A stretch of 64,000 nt of DNA, taken from contig CAMDRT010000004.1 of NCBI GenBank assembly GCA_945906815.1, forward strand, positions 112,497 through 176,496. The letters are read 5' to 3'. Below the pieces are notes generated by a model that made no database searches, was not told the DNA's origin, and saw only the letters and a list, made by a program, of their open reading frames with translations. Of this stretch, positions 51,381 to 63,300 are shown piece by piece; the stretch's first letter is position 1; each line of letters opens with the position of its first letter. The position numbers and the translations under genes were made by a program. This DNA comes from Bordetella parapertussis. Its GTDB lineage: Bacteria > Pseudomonadota > Gammaproteobacteria > Burkholderiales > SG8-41.

Positions 51381-54374
51381 TCACCCCCCCACACCGGCCG
51401 CCGCCATACCGTCGCCGACCACCACAAATGCTGCCCAAAAAAACGGGTGGGCCGTGTTCTTCTGCGCGATCAGCCGCGCCTGTGCCGCCTTCAGCGCGGC
51501 GCTGGCACCGCCTTGGAGCTGGGGGCCGAGCGTTCCGAACATCGCCGAAATCAGCTGCGCAGTGGCGGCCGAGGGCACCTGCCAATGACTCACCACGAGA
51601 GCACGCGCGCCGGCAAAGAAAAAGGACTCAGCCAGTCCAGCCAGGGCTTCGCCGCCGAATTTCCCCCCGCCGCCCGCTGTGTTGCATGCCGACAGCACCA
51701 CCAGGTCGGCGTTCAGCTTGAGCGCTGCGATTTCGCTCGCATCAAGCAAGCCGTCGCGCGCCTTGGTCGCGGCCGGTACCACGGGAGGACTGAGCACCAG
51801 CGCGGGCTCGGCCTGACAACGCAACTCCCCCGGCAGCAAGCCGTGGGTAGCGAAATAGAGTATCCGGTAGTCCTGCAGCGATTGTTGGCGAAAATTGTCT
51901 TCGCTCGCCTGCTCCCCCAGGAACACCGTCGAGGTTCCCGCGCCCAATATCCGCTCCACGGCACTGATTTCGTTGGCAGTGTCCGGCAAGGGGCTCATGG
52001 CACGCAGGATGTCGCCGTTCATCGGGCCATCGGGACGGCAACCGTCCCGCGCCGCGGCCACGGCGGCAACGCTCTGCTGGGCGGGTACCCCCAGCAGCGC
52101 CGGGGCACCGAAAGCCAGCATCATCCGGGGTGGCGGGCGCCTGGCCGGCGCCCCGCGCAAGGTATAAAAAGCCTGGATCGAGGGCGTGTGTGAGATGGCG
52201 AAACGCTGCCCCAGCCAAGCGGCTTCGGCATAGTTATCGTTCTTCGGCTCTGCCGCGATGAGCAGACCAAAGGGCAGGCTCGCCAGCGGGCCCGCCGCCG
52301 CAACGATCAGGTGATCAACGCCCTGCAGTTGTTTTTCCAGCTCGCCGAAGAGTCCTTGATACAACTCGTGGGCCAGACGCATATTGAACGCGTTGACCGT
52401 GCTGCCCTCAATTTCCAACGCACGGCGCAAAACCTTGACACTCTCGCCCAGCGCGACCGCCCCCTGATTGATTTTGGCGATGGTGTTGCCCGCGCGGCGG
52501 GTGATCTGGATAAAAGATTGATTTTTGCCCACGATGAATGAGACCAGCGCTTCACGATCACCCAGGCGTCGGCGCACCTCGGTGAGCTGTAGCGGCGCCG
52601 GGTTGGCGAGCTGGTGGTACGCGGGAAACTGTTTGGCGATCTGCTGGCTAAGCGCACGGGCGCGCCGCCCGCTGTCCGCCATTGTCCGCTGCAGCCGTGT
52701 TTCCGCGATGGCGCTGCGCTCCTGGTCGGGCAGTGCCTGCTCCAGCGCCAATTCGGCGCGCGCCACCTCCACCTGACGCTGCGTGTCTTGCAGCGCCTCC
52801 ACCAGCTTGGCAATGTTCGGATCGTCGCTGGCAAGGCGCGCCTGCGCTTTGGCGATAGTCTGGTCGATGAGACTCGAGCGCGCCATCTGGAACGCATCAA
52901 AGGCCTCGCCGTATAAACCCTGGCGCGCCCGCTCCTCTTTCAGGGTCGCGGCATATTCGGTGATGGCGGCGCCGAACGGAATCAACTGCTCCTGACTCAG
53001 CACCTCGGCCGACTGCGGCAGCGACCGCGCCACCTGAAAAGCGCTGCGGAAGGTGACGATCGCCGAGGAATTCATGCCCTCGGCTTGGTAGGCCCTGGCC
53101 AGCGCCGCCAGTACCGGCAAAGTGGCCATGCCCTCGCCCAAAAACTGCTTGCGGATATCGAGGGCGGAAGTGTAGTAGGTTTCCGCCGCCGACAAGCGGC
53201 CTTGTACCATGCTCAATTCACCCAGCGTCATCAAGATATCGGCCTTCCACCAGCGGGGAGCGCTGTCGGTCTGGGCGAAAACCTGCAGCGCCTCGCTCGC
53301 CAGCGCGCCCGCCGAAACGGGATCGTCGTTGCGCAGGGTCATTTTTGCCTCGAAATCGAGCGCCATTACCAGCTCCGCGCGCTCGACGCCATCACTCCCG
53401 CCACGCAGCAGGGTTTGCTGATCATTGCCGCCGGCCAGCTTGCGCCGAGTAGCGGTTACGAGCTGCGCGCCCCTAAGAGCCGCAGCGTAATCTCCCCGAT
53501 TGGCGGCATCGTAACTCAGATAGGTGAACAGCCGCACACGGTCGACTTCGAAAGGCGATTTCTGGACGATGGCTTCGGCGCGACGGAACAGCGCTTGCGC
53601 CTCCTCCACCCTGCCCCGGCTGCTGACCACGAGCGCGAGATCCAACAGCGTGTCGGCAATGGCGGGGTCATCACCCGACAGCAGTCGGCCCTGCATATCG
53701 AGGGCTTTACGGAACAGGTCTTCCGCCTGCGAAAAATGGTAATGCGCGCTGGCGCTGCGCGCCTCGCGCATCAACTGGCGGAACCGATCCATGTCCGCGG
53801 CGGAAGCAAGCACCACCGGCTTTCCCCACAACGTCTGCAAATAGGCCTTGGTGGCCACGATTTCGACCTGCGCCTCGGACAGTCCGGCGACCTTCAACAA
53901 TATTGGCAGCAGCGCCGGAGAGCCATCGGCCACCGCCAGCGCCCCCTGGCGTGCGCCTACCACCACCAGCTGCGGCCAGCCACCCGGCTTGCGCTGGCAG
54001 GCGAAGATGGCCACGGCGCCACCGGTGGCCGCCGTCAGCCATTGGGGCGCGGCACAGGTCGCAGCGGCCACTATCGTTTTTTCCATGCGACTGTGGTGGT
54101 ATTGCGACAGCAAAGCAGCACGGGCAGCCTCCCCACCCGAGTTGCCGCTAGACAGGAACCGCCCGTAGCCCACTCTGCCGGCCGCTTTACCGCCGCAGAA
54201 AATATGCTCGTCTGCGGGCACGCCAGGCACTGGGGTGAGGTCATCGCGCACCCGCACCTCGCAGGTCTCGCCCATCAGGTTCTCGCCGAGCGCGCTAGGC
54301 AGCGGATCCGCCGCGCACGCCAGGCCAGCACTTGCGAGCCAGGCTAGCGCCACTAAATGATTGAGTTTCACCAT
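51381..54374 (-). CDS. Exported TPR-CHAT domain (caspase-like peptidase) protein
   Basis: 997 residues. A signal peptide (residues 1-21, GLACAAD) implies export to the periplasm or beyond. A Cys-containing N-terminal part with GETCEVRVRDDLTPVPGVP is followed by helical TPR-like repeats at about 195-480, a coiled section and a C-terminal CHAT domain (about 690-985). His844 in ILYFATHGLL and Cys897 in LVVLSACNTAGGG form the expected catalytic dyad, and a PFFWAAFVVVGDG end completes the domain. CHAT proteases cut a partner after an activating signal. The start overlaps the stop of the adhesin gene by 7 bp, so the adhesin is a natural substrate candidate. Confidence 0.92.
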   Translation of the reverse strand: MVKLNHLVALAWLASAGLACAADPLPSALGENLMGETCEVRVRDDLTPVPGVPADEHIFCGGKAAGRVGYGRFLSSGNSGGEAARAALLSQYHHSRMEKTIVAAATCAAPQWLTAATGGAVAIFACQRKPGGWPQLVVVGARQGALAVADGSPALLPILLKVAGLSEAQVEIVATKAYLQTLWGKPVVLASAADMDRFRQLMREARSASAHYHFSQAEDLFRKALDMQGRLLSGDDPAIADTLLDLALVVSSRGRVEEAQALFRRAEAIVQKSPFEVDRVRLFTYLSYDAANRGDYAAALRGAQLVTATRRKLAGGNDQQTLLRGGSDGVERAELVMALDFEAKMTLRNDDPVSAGALASEALQVFAQTDSAPRWWKADILMTLGELSMVQGRLSAAETYYTSALDIRKQFLGEGMATLPVLAALARAYQAEGMNSSAIVTFRSAFQVARSLPQSAEVLSQEQLIPFGAAITEYAATLKEERARQGLYGEAFDAFQMARSSLIDQTIAKAQARLASDDPNIAKLVEALQDTQRQVEVARAELALEQALPDQERSAIAETRLQRTMADSGRRARALSQQIAKQFPAYHQLANPAPLQLTEVRRRLGDREALVSFIVGKNQSFIQITRRAGNTIAKINQGAVALGESVKVLRRALEIEGSTVNAFNMRLAHELYQGLFGELEKQLQGVDHLIVAAAGPLASLPFGLLIAAEPKNDNYAEAAWLGQRFAISHTPSIQAFYTLRGAPARRPPPRMMLAFGAPALLGVPAQQSVAAVAAARDGCRPDGPMNGDILRAMSPLPDTANEISAVERILGAGTSTVFLGEQASEDNFRQQSLQDYRILYFATHGLLPGELRCQAEPALVLSPPVVPAATKARDGLLDASEIAALKLNADLVVLSACNTAGGGGKFGGEALAGLAESFFFAGARALVVSHWQVPSAATAQLISAMFGTLGPQLQGGASAALKAAQARLIAQKNTAHPFFWAAFVVVGDGMAAAGVGG

Positions 54375-57300
54375 GTCGAACGTGCGCCACTCAGGGAAAA
54401 ACGCAGCTCGATCTGCGCTGCCACAGGCAGGCTGCTGGGCAGCGCCTGCTGGGATCTGACTAGACTCGACACTTGCGTCAGCGCCGCGGTTGGCGCAGCG
54501 CGTCGCTGCCGTTCCGCAGGTTTCGGGGGCGGCGGCGGCGCTGCCATGGCGAGGGTCTTGTCTCCCACATCCGCGGCGTCTTTCGGCGTCGGCGGTTTAA
54601 CCGGAGCCACTGGCGAGGGCGGCGCTGGCACGACAACGGTGAGTGGAGCAGCGGCCACAGGGGCTGCGCTCACCGGGGCAGTCGCTGCCGCTGCGGACGG
54701 TTTCCCTGCAGCCTGCGGGGTGGGGCCGGCGGCCGGCGCAGGTCTGGTCGGGCCCGGGCCGGCACTTGCCGCCACCGGCGCACTGGCCGGCGCTGCCGGA
54801 GCACCAGCCACCGGGGCAGCCGCTACCGGAGCACCAGCCGCCGGCGCAGGTGCATCAACCGGTGCTGGGGGGGCCGCCACTGGAGCGGCAGCCACCGGCG
54901 CAGGCCCGTCAACCGGTGCCGGGGGGGCGACCACCGGAGCACCAGCCGCCGGCGTAGGTGCGTCGATGGGTATCAAGGGAGCAGCTCCCGGAGCGGCAGG
55001 TGCCGGCGCAGGTGCGTCGATTGGTATCTGGGGAGCAGCTATCGGAGCGCCAGCCGCCGGCGCAGGTAAGTCTACCGGTATCAGGGGGGCGGCTACCGGA
55101 GCGGCAGGCACAGCTACCACCGGGGCCATGCTGGCAGCCACCGCTGCCAGCATGGTCATCGTCACGGCCTGCGGCGACACGGTAAGTGCACCGTTGGTGT
55201 AAGTGATGTCGTAGTTGGTGCTGCGATAACCCCCAGGCGCGATCGCATAAGTGCCCGCGCTCACCGCTCCTTGCGCACTGCCACCGTAAGCGAGCGTGCC
55301 TCCGAGCACCGCACTGCCTTCGCCGTTGACAAAACCGGCGTAGGTCACGCCGTTGCCGCCGCTGTAGGCAAGCCCATCGGAGGTCTTGGTGACCCCATTT
55401 GCCTCCACCGTAAGCGGGGCAGAACGAATGCTGACACTGTGGATGACCGGAGCGACGCTGTAATTGGCGGCAAGGCCGCCGTTACCCCCGTCGGCCAGCG
55501 TATAGGTGGCGATGACGCTGCGCGTGCCGGCATTGGCACTGTCGAAGCCGCCCGTCACGCTGGCGTTGACAGTCTCGCTGCCGATCAAGCCGCTCAGGCT
55601 GCCCGCCGTGATCACCGCAACCGTGCTACCATCGTAGACCTTGTTCGCCACGCTGCTGCCAGTGATGCTCAATACCTGCGGTGTGATGCTGGCGCTGTGG
55701 CTGGTGTTGGCTAGACTGTAGTTCCCGGCGAGGCCACCGTTCGCGCCGCCGTTCACGCTATTGCTGCCATCGGCCAGCGTGTAGCTGGCGGTGACGCTAC
55801 GGCTGGCCACCAGCGGGCTGAGGCTATTGGCGGCGTAGGCTACGTTGGCACCGTCAAACGCGCCCGTCGCGCTGACGCTGATGCTCTCGCTGCCGACCAA
55901 GCCACTCAAGCTGCCCGCGGTGATCACCGCAAGCGTGCTGCCGTCGTAGACCTTGTTCGCAGCCGCGCTGCCGGTGATGCTCAATGCCTTTGGTGTGATG
56001 CTGGCGCTGTGGCTGGTATTGGCCAGGCTGTAGTTGCCGGCAAGGCCACCGTTCGCGCCGCCGTTCACGCCGCCGTTCACACTATTGCTGCCATCGGCCA
56101 GCGCGTAGCTGGCGGTGACGTTACGGCTGACCACCAGCGGGCTGAGGCTATTGGCGGCGTACGCTACGTTGGCGCCGTCAAACGCCCCTGTCGCGCTGAC
56201 GCTGATGCTCTCGCTGGCGATCAGGCCGCTCAGGCTGCCCGCCGTGATCACCGCAAACGTGGTGCCGTCGTAGACCTTGTTCGCAGCCGCGCTGCCGGTG
56301 ATGCTCAATGCCTTCGGTGTGATGCTGGCGCTGTGACTGGTGGTGGCCAGACTGTAGTTCCCGGCGAGGCCACCGTTCGCGCTATTACTACCGTCGGCCA
56401 GCGTGTAGGTGGCGGTGACGTTGCGGCTGGCCACCACCGAGCTGAGGCTATTGGCGGCGTAAGCTACGTGGGCATCGTCAAACGCCCCGGTTGCGCTAAG
56501 CGTAACAGTCTCGCTGCCGATCAGGCCACTCAGGGTTCCGACTGTGATCGCGGCACTGGTCGTGCCATCGTAGACCTTGTTCGCAGCACTGCTGCCAGCG
56601 ATGCTCAATGCCTTCGGCGTGATGTCTGCGTTGAGGTTTCCCGACGTCACGCTGTAGTTGCCGGCGTCCGCACCGGACAGGCCGTAGCTGGCAGTCACCG
56701 TCTTGCCGCTGCCCGCGTTCTTGTTATCGAAGCTGCCGCTGCCCGCTACCGTCGCGACATCACCGCTCACTACCCCAGAGAGCGCGCCGGCAGTGATGCT
56801 CGCACTGGTGGTGCCGTCGTAGCTCTTGTTCGCCGCGCTGCTACCCGAAATCGTCAGCGGCTTGGCATTCACTGTGAGCGTACCGCCGTTGTAACTCACC
56901 GCGTAGCCCAGTTGGCCGACGCCGCCCGAGGCAGTGAGCGCGTGGACCCCCACGGTGGGGTGACCCGAGGACGAGGTGCTGCCGCCAACAGCTACGCCGG
57001 GCGCAGTGGAGAAAGCCTGCGCGACGGTGTCACCGTTCCGGCCGAAGATGTTGAACGCGCGGGTGGGCGTTGTGCCGTAGCTTAGGGTCTCGCTCGCCGC
57101 GCTGACGGTGAACATCGGCTGCTCGCGGTAGATCGCGTAGCTGCCCGCGCCGAGCGCGGCGGTGGTAGTGTTATACCCGGTGCTCGCCTCGTCGCTGTGG
57201 TAGCGAAAGCGCCCGCTGCTCAGGCCAACCAGGGCAGTCAATCCGGCGCTGCCGGTGCCGGTGTAGAGCGTCGCCCGCCCACCCACGCCAGCGGTGAGGG

Positions 57301-60300
57301 TCGGCGTGCCGCTGACCACGATATTGCCGCCCGTGGCGGTGCCTGCGGCGCTGCTCGATCCGGCGTTGAGCACGAGCGCCGCATTGCCCGCGTCCGTGGT
57401 CATGATGTTCTGGGTAAGGGTAAGATCGCCCGTCTGCGTGCTGATGTTAACTGGCCCCGAGGCGCTGATGCCCATGGGGTTGACCGTTATGGTGTTGGCC
57501 GTGCCAATAGAGTTGACCAGGCCAATGGGGTTGCCCGCGCCAATGGTGAGCGCGTTGCTGTTGACATAAGTCAGACTGCCGACGCCGTTCGCAGCCAGTG
57601 TGCCGATGGCGTTGCTCGCGCTGTCAAGTATGACGTTGCCACCCAGGAGCACTAGCTTATCGGCCACCAGGTAGCCGCTGGAACCATCGGTGATCGCGCC
57701 ACTCGCGGCGAGGGCAATGACATTGCTCCCGCTGGCGATTACCGCCCCGTCGATGGCAAGGTTGCCAACCGCCACTACCGTGATGCCGCCCGTGGCGGCG
57801 ATAGCGTTCAGGGTGGTATTTGCGGCTCTGATATCCACTGTGCCGATGTCAGTGCCCACGGCACCCAGGTTCAGGCTGCCCGTAGTGTGAACCGTCAGGT
57901 TTGAGCTGGCCCCACCCGTCACCCCGCTCACCGCCCCGGTGGTGAGATTGAGCGCGCTGCCATTGCCAAGAGCCAGGGTCTGGCCAGCGGCAATGATGGC
58001 GTTGCCCAAGGCAAGCGTGCCGCTGCCGCCCACCGTGGTGCTGGTGTTGACCATGAGATTACCGCCCAGTCGAGCCGTCCCGCTGCATTGCAGGGCCACG
58101 GCATTGCTGCTCACTCCGGCGCTGTTGCTCACCCCGGCGCCGTTAATCGTCACCGCTTCGTTGCCGATAGCTACTCCGCTGATCACCAGACTCGCCCCGG
58201 CCACCACCGTGGTACCGTCAACCGTAGAACCCAGTGCAGTCGCATGTGCTGCCGTCAGCGTACCCTCGCTGATGGTGGTTGCCCCGGTATAGGTATTCGC
58301 ACCCGACAGCGTCAGCGTGCCGCTGCCTGACTTGGTGAGCGCGCCGCTACCAGAGATGACTCCGGAGTAAGTGCTGGTTCCGGTCTGGGTGATGAGCAGC
58401 AGATTGGCGGCTGTGATCGCCGCACCGCCGGTCACTGTGCCGCTGCCTTTCAGGGTGATGGTGTTGGCGGTGAGCGCGCCGTTCACGGCAATGTCGCCGC
58501 CGTAGATGCTGATCGGACCGGCGGCCGTGATAGCGCTGCCAATGGTGAGGTTGCTGGTATTGGTCACCTTGCCGATGCGCACGCTCGATGGAGAACCTGC
58601 GATCGTCAGCCCGCTGGTGTTTAGCGCCGTATCAAAACTGCTGCTCGCCGCGGCCGACTCAATGGCAAAAGCGCCACTGCTATCTATGCTTGCGCTTCCT
58701 CCGAGCATGAAGGTATTGCCGATCAAGCTGATGTCGCTCGAACTCGTTGTAATGGCGGTCGAACTCTTCCTGCCGATAGTGGTGGTGCTACCAGACCCGA
58801 TGCCATAGGTACCGCCATCCACCCGGATCGGCCCACTCGCAGCCAGCACATCCCCGCTCTCGGAGAACAGGCCGTTACCGGCACTGCTCGCCGTGGTTCC
58901 TTTCAGGCTGATGCCGCCGCTGCCTGAAGCGTAGAAATTTGTACCGCCCAAGTGGGCGCCGTAGGTTGTGCCCGAGGTGGCAGCCGCCGTGCCAATCAGG
59001 GTGATAGCAGCCTGCACGGCATCGCCACCGGATGCGGTCAATGTGTTGGTGGGCCCGATGTTCAAGTCGAACGAACCCAACGCCATCCCATGGCCGGTGC
59101 CGGTGTTGTTGCCGACCAGCGTGATGGCGCCAGCGCCGCTGTTGATGGTGCCCTGGTAATCGAGGTTCAGCGCCGGATCGGTGCTGAGTGCGCGTCCGCG
59201 CATCAGGATGTTGCCGCCGCCGGAATAGATCTGGGTGTGGTTCAGATTACCGCCGTCATTGACAGCGTGGTTCCAGATACCTAGCCCGACGCCGCTGCGG
59301 TAGATGCCTGTGGTTTCTCTGTTGTCGGCGTAGCCGTCGGGAATGCCGTCGCCAGCCGTGCGGCCGTTGGCACCATCGTCCGCACCACCGGCCAGGACGA
59401 TGCGTCCCCCCCCCGTGGTCGTGTCAGTGGTGTTGCTGCGATTGGCGTCGGTGCGGGTATCGAGGGTGTTGTTGCGGTGCAGCTGGATATAGCCGCCATT
59501 GCTGGCATCGCTGTTGCTCCAGAAGGTGAGCGGACCGCCATTGGTCTGGAAAGTCGTGCTGGCTTCCGAGGTGATATTGCCGCTGGCCTTGGCGAGGATC
59601 GCCGCACCCGCTGCGGTGCTGGTGAGGTTGGCGTTCAACGCAATGTCACCACCGTAGATGCTGATCGGGCCGGCGATGCTGATGGCACCGACAGCGACGT
59701 TGGCGGTGTTGCCGGCCTTGCCGATGGTCAGTCCGCCGAGACTGCTTTGGAACGGCCAGCCGCTGGCGGTGCTGAAGCTGCCGGTGCTGAAGCTGCTCGC
59801 AAAACTCGTCGAGGCTGGCTCTATCGTCAGCACGCCAGGGCCAGCAAAGCCGCCGCTCGCACTGGTAGGGCTATCGTTCTGGATGACCAGACTGCCTGCG
59901 CTGATGGTGGTTGCACCTGTGTAGGTATTGACGCCCGACAGCGTCAGCGTGCCCGTGCCCAACTTGGTGAGGGTGCCGCCACTGCTGGTCAGCGCCGTGG
60001 CCCAGGTCACGTTCCGGCCGTTGGTATCCACCTTGTACTGCTGGCTGGCAGCGGTGTTGAAACGACCGGAGTAGTCCGTGGTGTTGGCCGCGGAGTGCCG
60101 TAGCGTACCCCCACCGAAGCTGATGGTGCCGCCGGAACCGAGCGCTCCTGCGGAACCCAGCTCGAGCACGCCCTGAGTCAGCGTAGTGCCCCCGCTGTAA
60201 CTGTTGTTGCCGCTGAGCGTGAGCCTGCCTTTGCCGTCGTACGAACTGACCAGACTGAGCCGACCCGGGCCGCTGACCGTGTTGCTGAAGGTCATGTAAA

Positions 60301-63300
60301 ACAAGGAATCGACGATCGAGTCGGCAGCAAGCATTACCGTGCCATTGACCACCTCGCCAAAGCCATTGGTACCATAGAGCTTGCCGCCGTGGAAGGCGAG
60401 GTTGTTAGCCAAGGTTGCGCGATCGAGCTCTAGTGTCGCACCGCTGTTGACGACGATGTCCCCTGTGCCAAACGCCGTGCGCGCAAGCTGGGCTTCACCA
60501 CCGTACAGCGTGCCCGCGCTGATGGTGGTCGCTCCAGTGTAGGTGTTTGCCCCCGACAGCGTCAGCGTGCCACTGCCCGACTTGGTGAGCGCGCCACTGC
60601 CAGAGATGACTCCGTCGTAAGTACTGGTTCCGGTCTGGGTGATGTTCAGGGTCCTGCCCGAGGCGACGCTCACGTTGCCGTTGCTGCCACTCGCGGTGAG
60701 GGCTGAGGTGGTCAGCGAAATGTTGCCCGTTGCAGTGATGCCGTTGACGCCACCCACCGTGCCGATCGCTAGTCCATCGGCATCAGCGTAGGTCAGCGCG
60801 GCCAGATTGGCAGCAGCGAGGACATCGACATCGTTGCTCGTGTGGTCGAGCGTATAGCTGCCGGTGCCGTTGAGCAGCAGATTGGCGGCCGTGAGCGCAG
60901 CGCCGCCGGTCACCGCGCCGCTGCCGGTCAAGGTGATGGTGTTGCTGCCGGCGGCAGTGAGCGCAGCGTTCACGGCGATGTCGCCGCCGTAGATGCTGAT
61001 CGGACCGGCGACGGTGGCGGCACTGGAAACCGTAATATTGGCAGTGTTGCCCGGCTTGCCAAGCGTGAAGCCACCTAGCGTTCCATCAATCGTGAGTCCA
61101 AAGGTATTGTTGGTACCTTGCCCGCCGGGCGCCATATAGGTATATGCGGAAGAGAAGGAAGTCTGGGGCTCGAGCGTCAATGCGCCGGTAGTCCGCACTA
61201 TGCCGCCATAGAAAAATTGTGTGTCGGCCGTAAGGCGCACATTGCCGCTGTAGCCAGTGGCGCCAATGACCGCGCCGCTAACCGCAACACCCTCGCTGAT
61301 GACACCGCTGCCATGGGCACCTGTCAGCGTAATCGCACCCGAGCTGGCACTACCGATAGTGCCCGCGTCGATCCGAACACCATCGTTATTGTCACCGCCC
61401 GCTGCACCACCGCCCCCCGTGATGCTGATGCTGCCCCCGCTAGAACTCACGGTGCCCTCGCTTATGACACCCTGGTTGTTACCGCCGCTGCTGGCACCAC
61501 CCGTGCCCGTGATGCTCACCGTACCACTGCCGCCCGCCGTGACGGATGTGCCACTGTTGATGCGCACGCCGTGCTGGCTGCCGCCGCTATTATTGCCGCC
61601 GCGCCCCTCGATGGTGATATTGCCGTTGTTGCTGGTCGTCAGGTTGCCGTTGACGGTGACCCCGACACCGTTGTAAGCGAGCTGCGAGCCGTTGTCGGCG
61701 TCGAGCAGCAAGTTGCCCGCCGCCGCGAGCGCGCCGTTGGCAGCGATCGAGCCGCCGTAGATGCTGATCGGCCCGGTGCCGGCGCTCAGCGCTCCGTTCA
61801 GGATCACCCCTGAATCCGCAGTGGGCCCGGCGTTCGCCACGCTGATAGTGCCAGCCGTGATATCGCGCAGGCTGATATTGCCCGATGCATTGTTAGTCAG
61901 GCCCGCGCCATCGCGCAACTCGATGCTCACCGCGCCGCTGCCGGTGTTGATGGTTCCCGCTGACATAGTAATGACCGCAGCGCCGCTGTCACGCTGGGCG
62001 TTGACCACGCCGTTGGCGGTGCGGTCGTTGGCAATGAGGTTGAGTGCGCCGTTGTCGGTGGTGATGCTCGCGTTCAGCAGCAGCGAGCGCCCAGCCTGCA
62101 GGGTCAACGCGCCGCCGTCGCCAATGCTATTGTTGGCGATGATTCCCTGGTTCAAAGTGATGTCGTTGCTCGCCTGCAGCGTCACCGCGGTGCCGGCGCT
62201 CAACTGCGTGTTGATGTCGGCGGCCGCAATCGTCACCGCCTCGGTGCCGCGGGTTGCGTAGGACGCACCGTCACTGAGCGGGTCGGCGTTGGCGTTACCG
62301 ATGATGATGTCCTTGGGATCGAGCAGCAGCCGTCCGCCCGCGCCGATGTTGACCCCTAGCAGGTTGGTGTGGCGTAGCTCTTCCGCCGAGGATATTTCCA
62401 CTACGCCGCCGCGCGGGGGGCCGGTGGCGGTGATGCTGCCGAGCATGGTCGTGCGCCGATCTGACCAGACGATGGCGGTACCGCCTTCGCCGCTGCGCGC
62501 CGATACGTCAAGCACGCTGCTGTCGTTGATCAGGGTATCGCGGGCGTTCCTCAAGTTCGGCAGCACGCCCCAGCGCTCAACGAAGCGCCCGCGGTCCGGG
62601 GTGCCGGGGTCGGCGGGCTTGCCCCCCTGGAAGGCGCCGCCGATGCGGATGAGGCCGCCTTGGGTCGCGCCCGAGGCGTCCAGCCGCGCCGAGTAGAGGT
62701 TCACGTCCTGGGCGGCGGTGAGGTCTATGCGCCCGCCGCGGCCGCTCTCGCCGCTGGCTCTGTAGTGGCCGGAGCTGAACACCCGGCCGGCATCCACCGC
62801 AATGGCACCACCATGCACCCGGCCGGAGACATCAGTCGCGCTGCCGTTGTTTTCGATGAGGCGGCCGACAGCGGCATAGCTCACGGTGCCGCCATCGCCG
62901 GCGAGACCGCGGGCGTGGACCTGGTCGGCCAGGGACAGCGTGCCCTGGCTCGCTACGCTGATGCGGCCGCCGCTGGCGCCGTCGGCATTGAGGGTGCCGC
63001 CCAAGGCGACGAAAGCGCCGGTGACGGCGATGCTGCCGCCCTGGCCGGCGGCGCTCGATGCGTCGAGCCGGCCCACCATGGTCGCGGCACCTGCACCCGC
63101 GTCGACGCGGATGACGCCGCCGCCTGTGGCCCCCTCAGCGCTCAACGTGCCGGTATTGATAATGCTGCCGGCGCTGGCCTGTATCGTACCGCCAGTGCCA
63201 CCGGTGCCCGCAGCGCTGCTGGTCGTGATCGTGCCGGCGTTGGCCAGTTTGCCGTTGTCCCCGGCATCCAGGGTCACTACGCCGTTGACCAGGCGCACAC

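Noticed and set aside
53085..54347. 420-codon plus-strand frame opposite the CHAT gene, and many long plus-strand frames opposite the adhesin
   Set aside because: These are shadows of large minus-strand genes in repetitive or GC-rich DNA, with biased composition and no domain.
54830..56870. Regular repeats that might suggest a CRISPR array
   Set aside because: The repeats are in frame, encode protein modules, and lack short uniform spacers; no cas genes are present.
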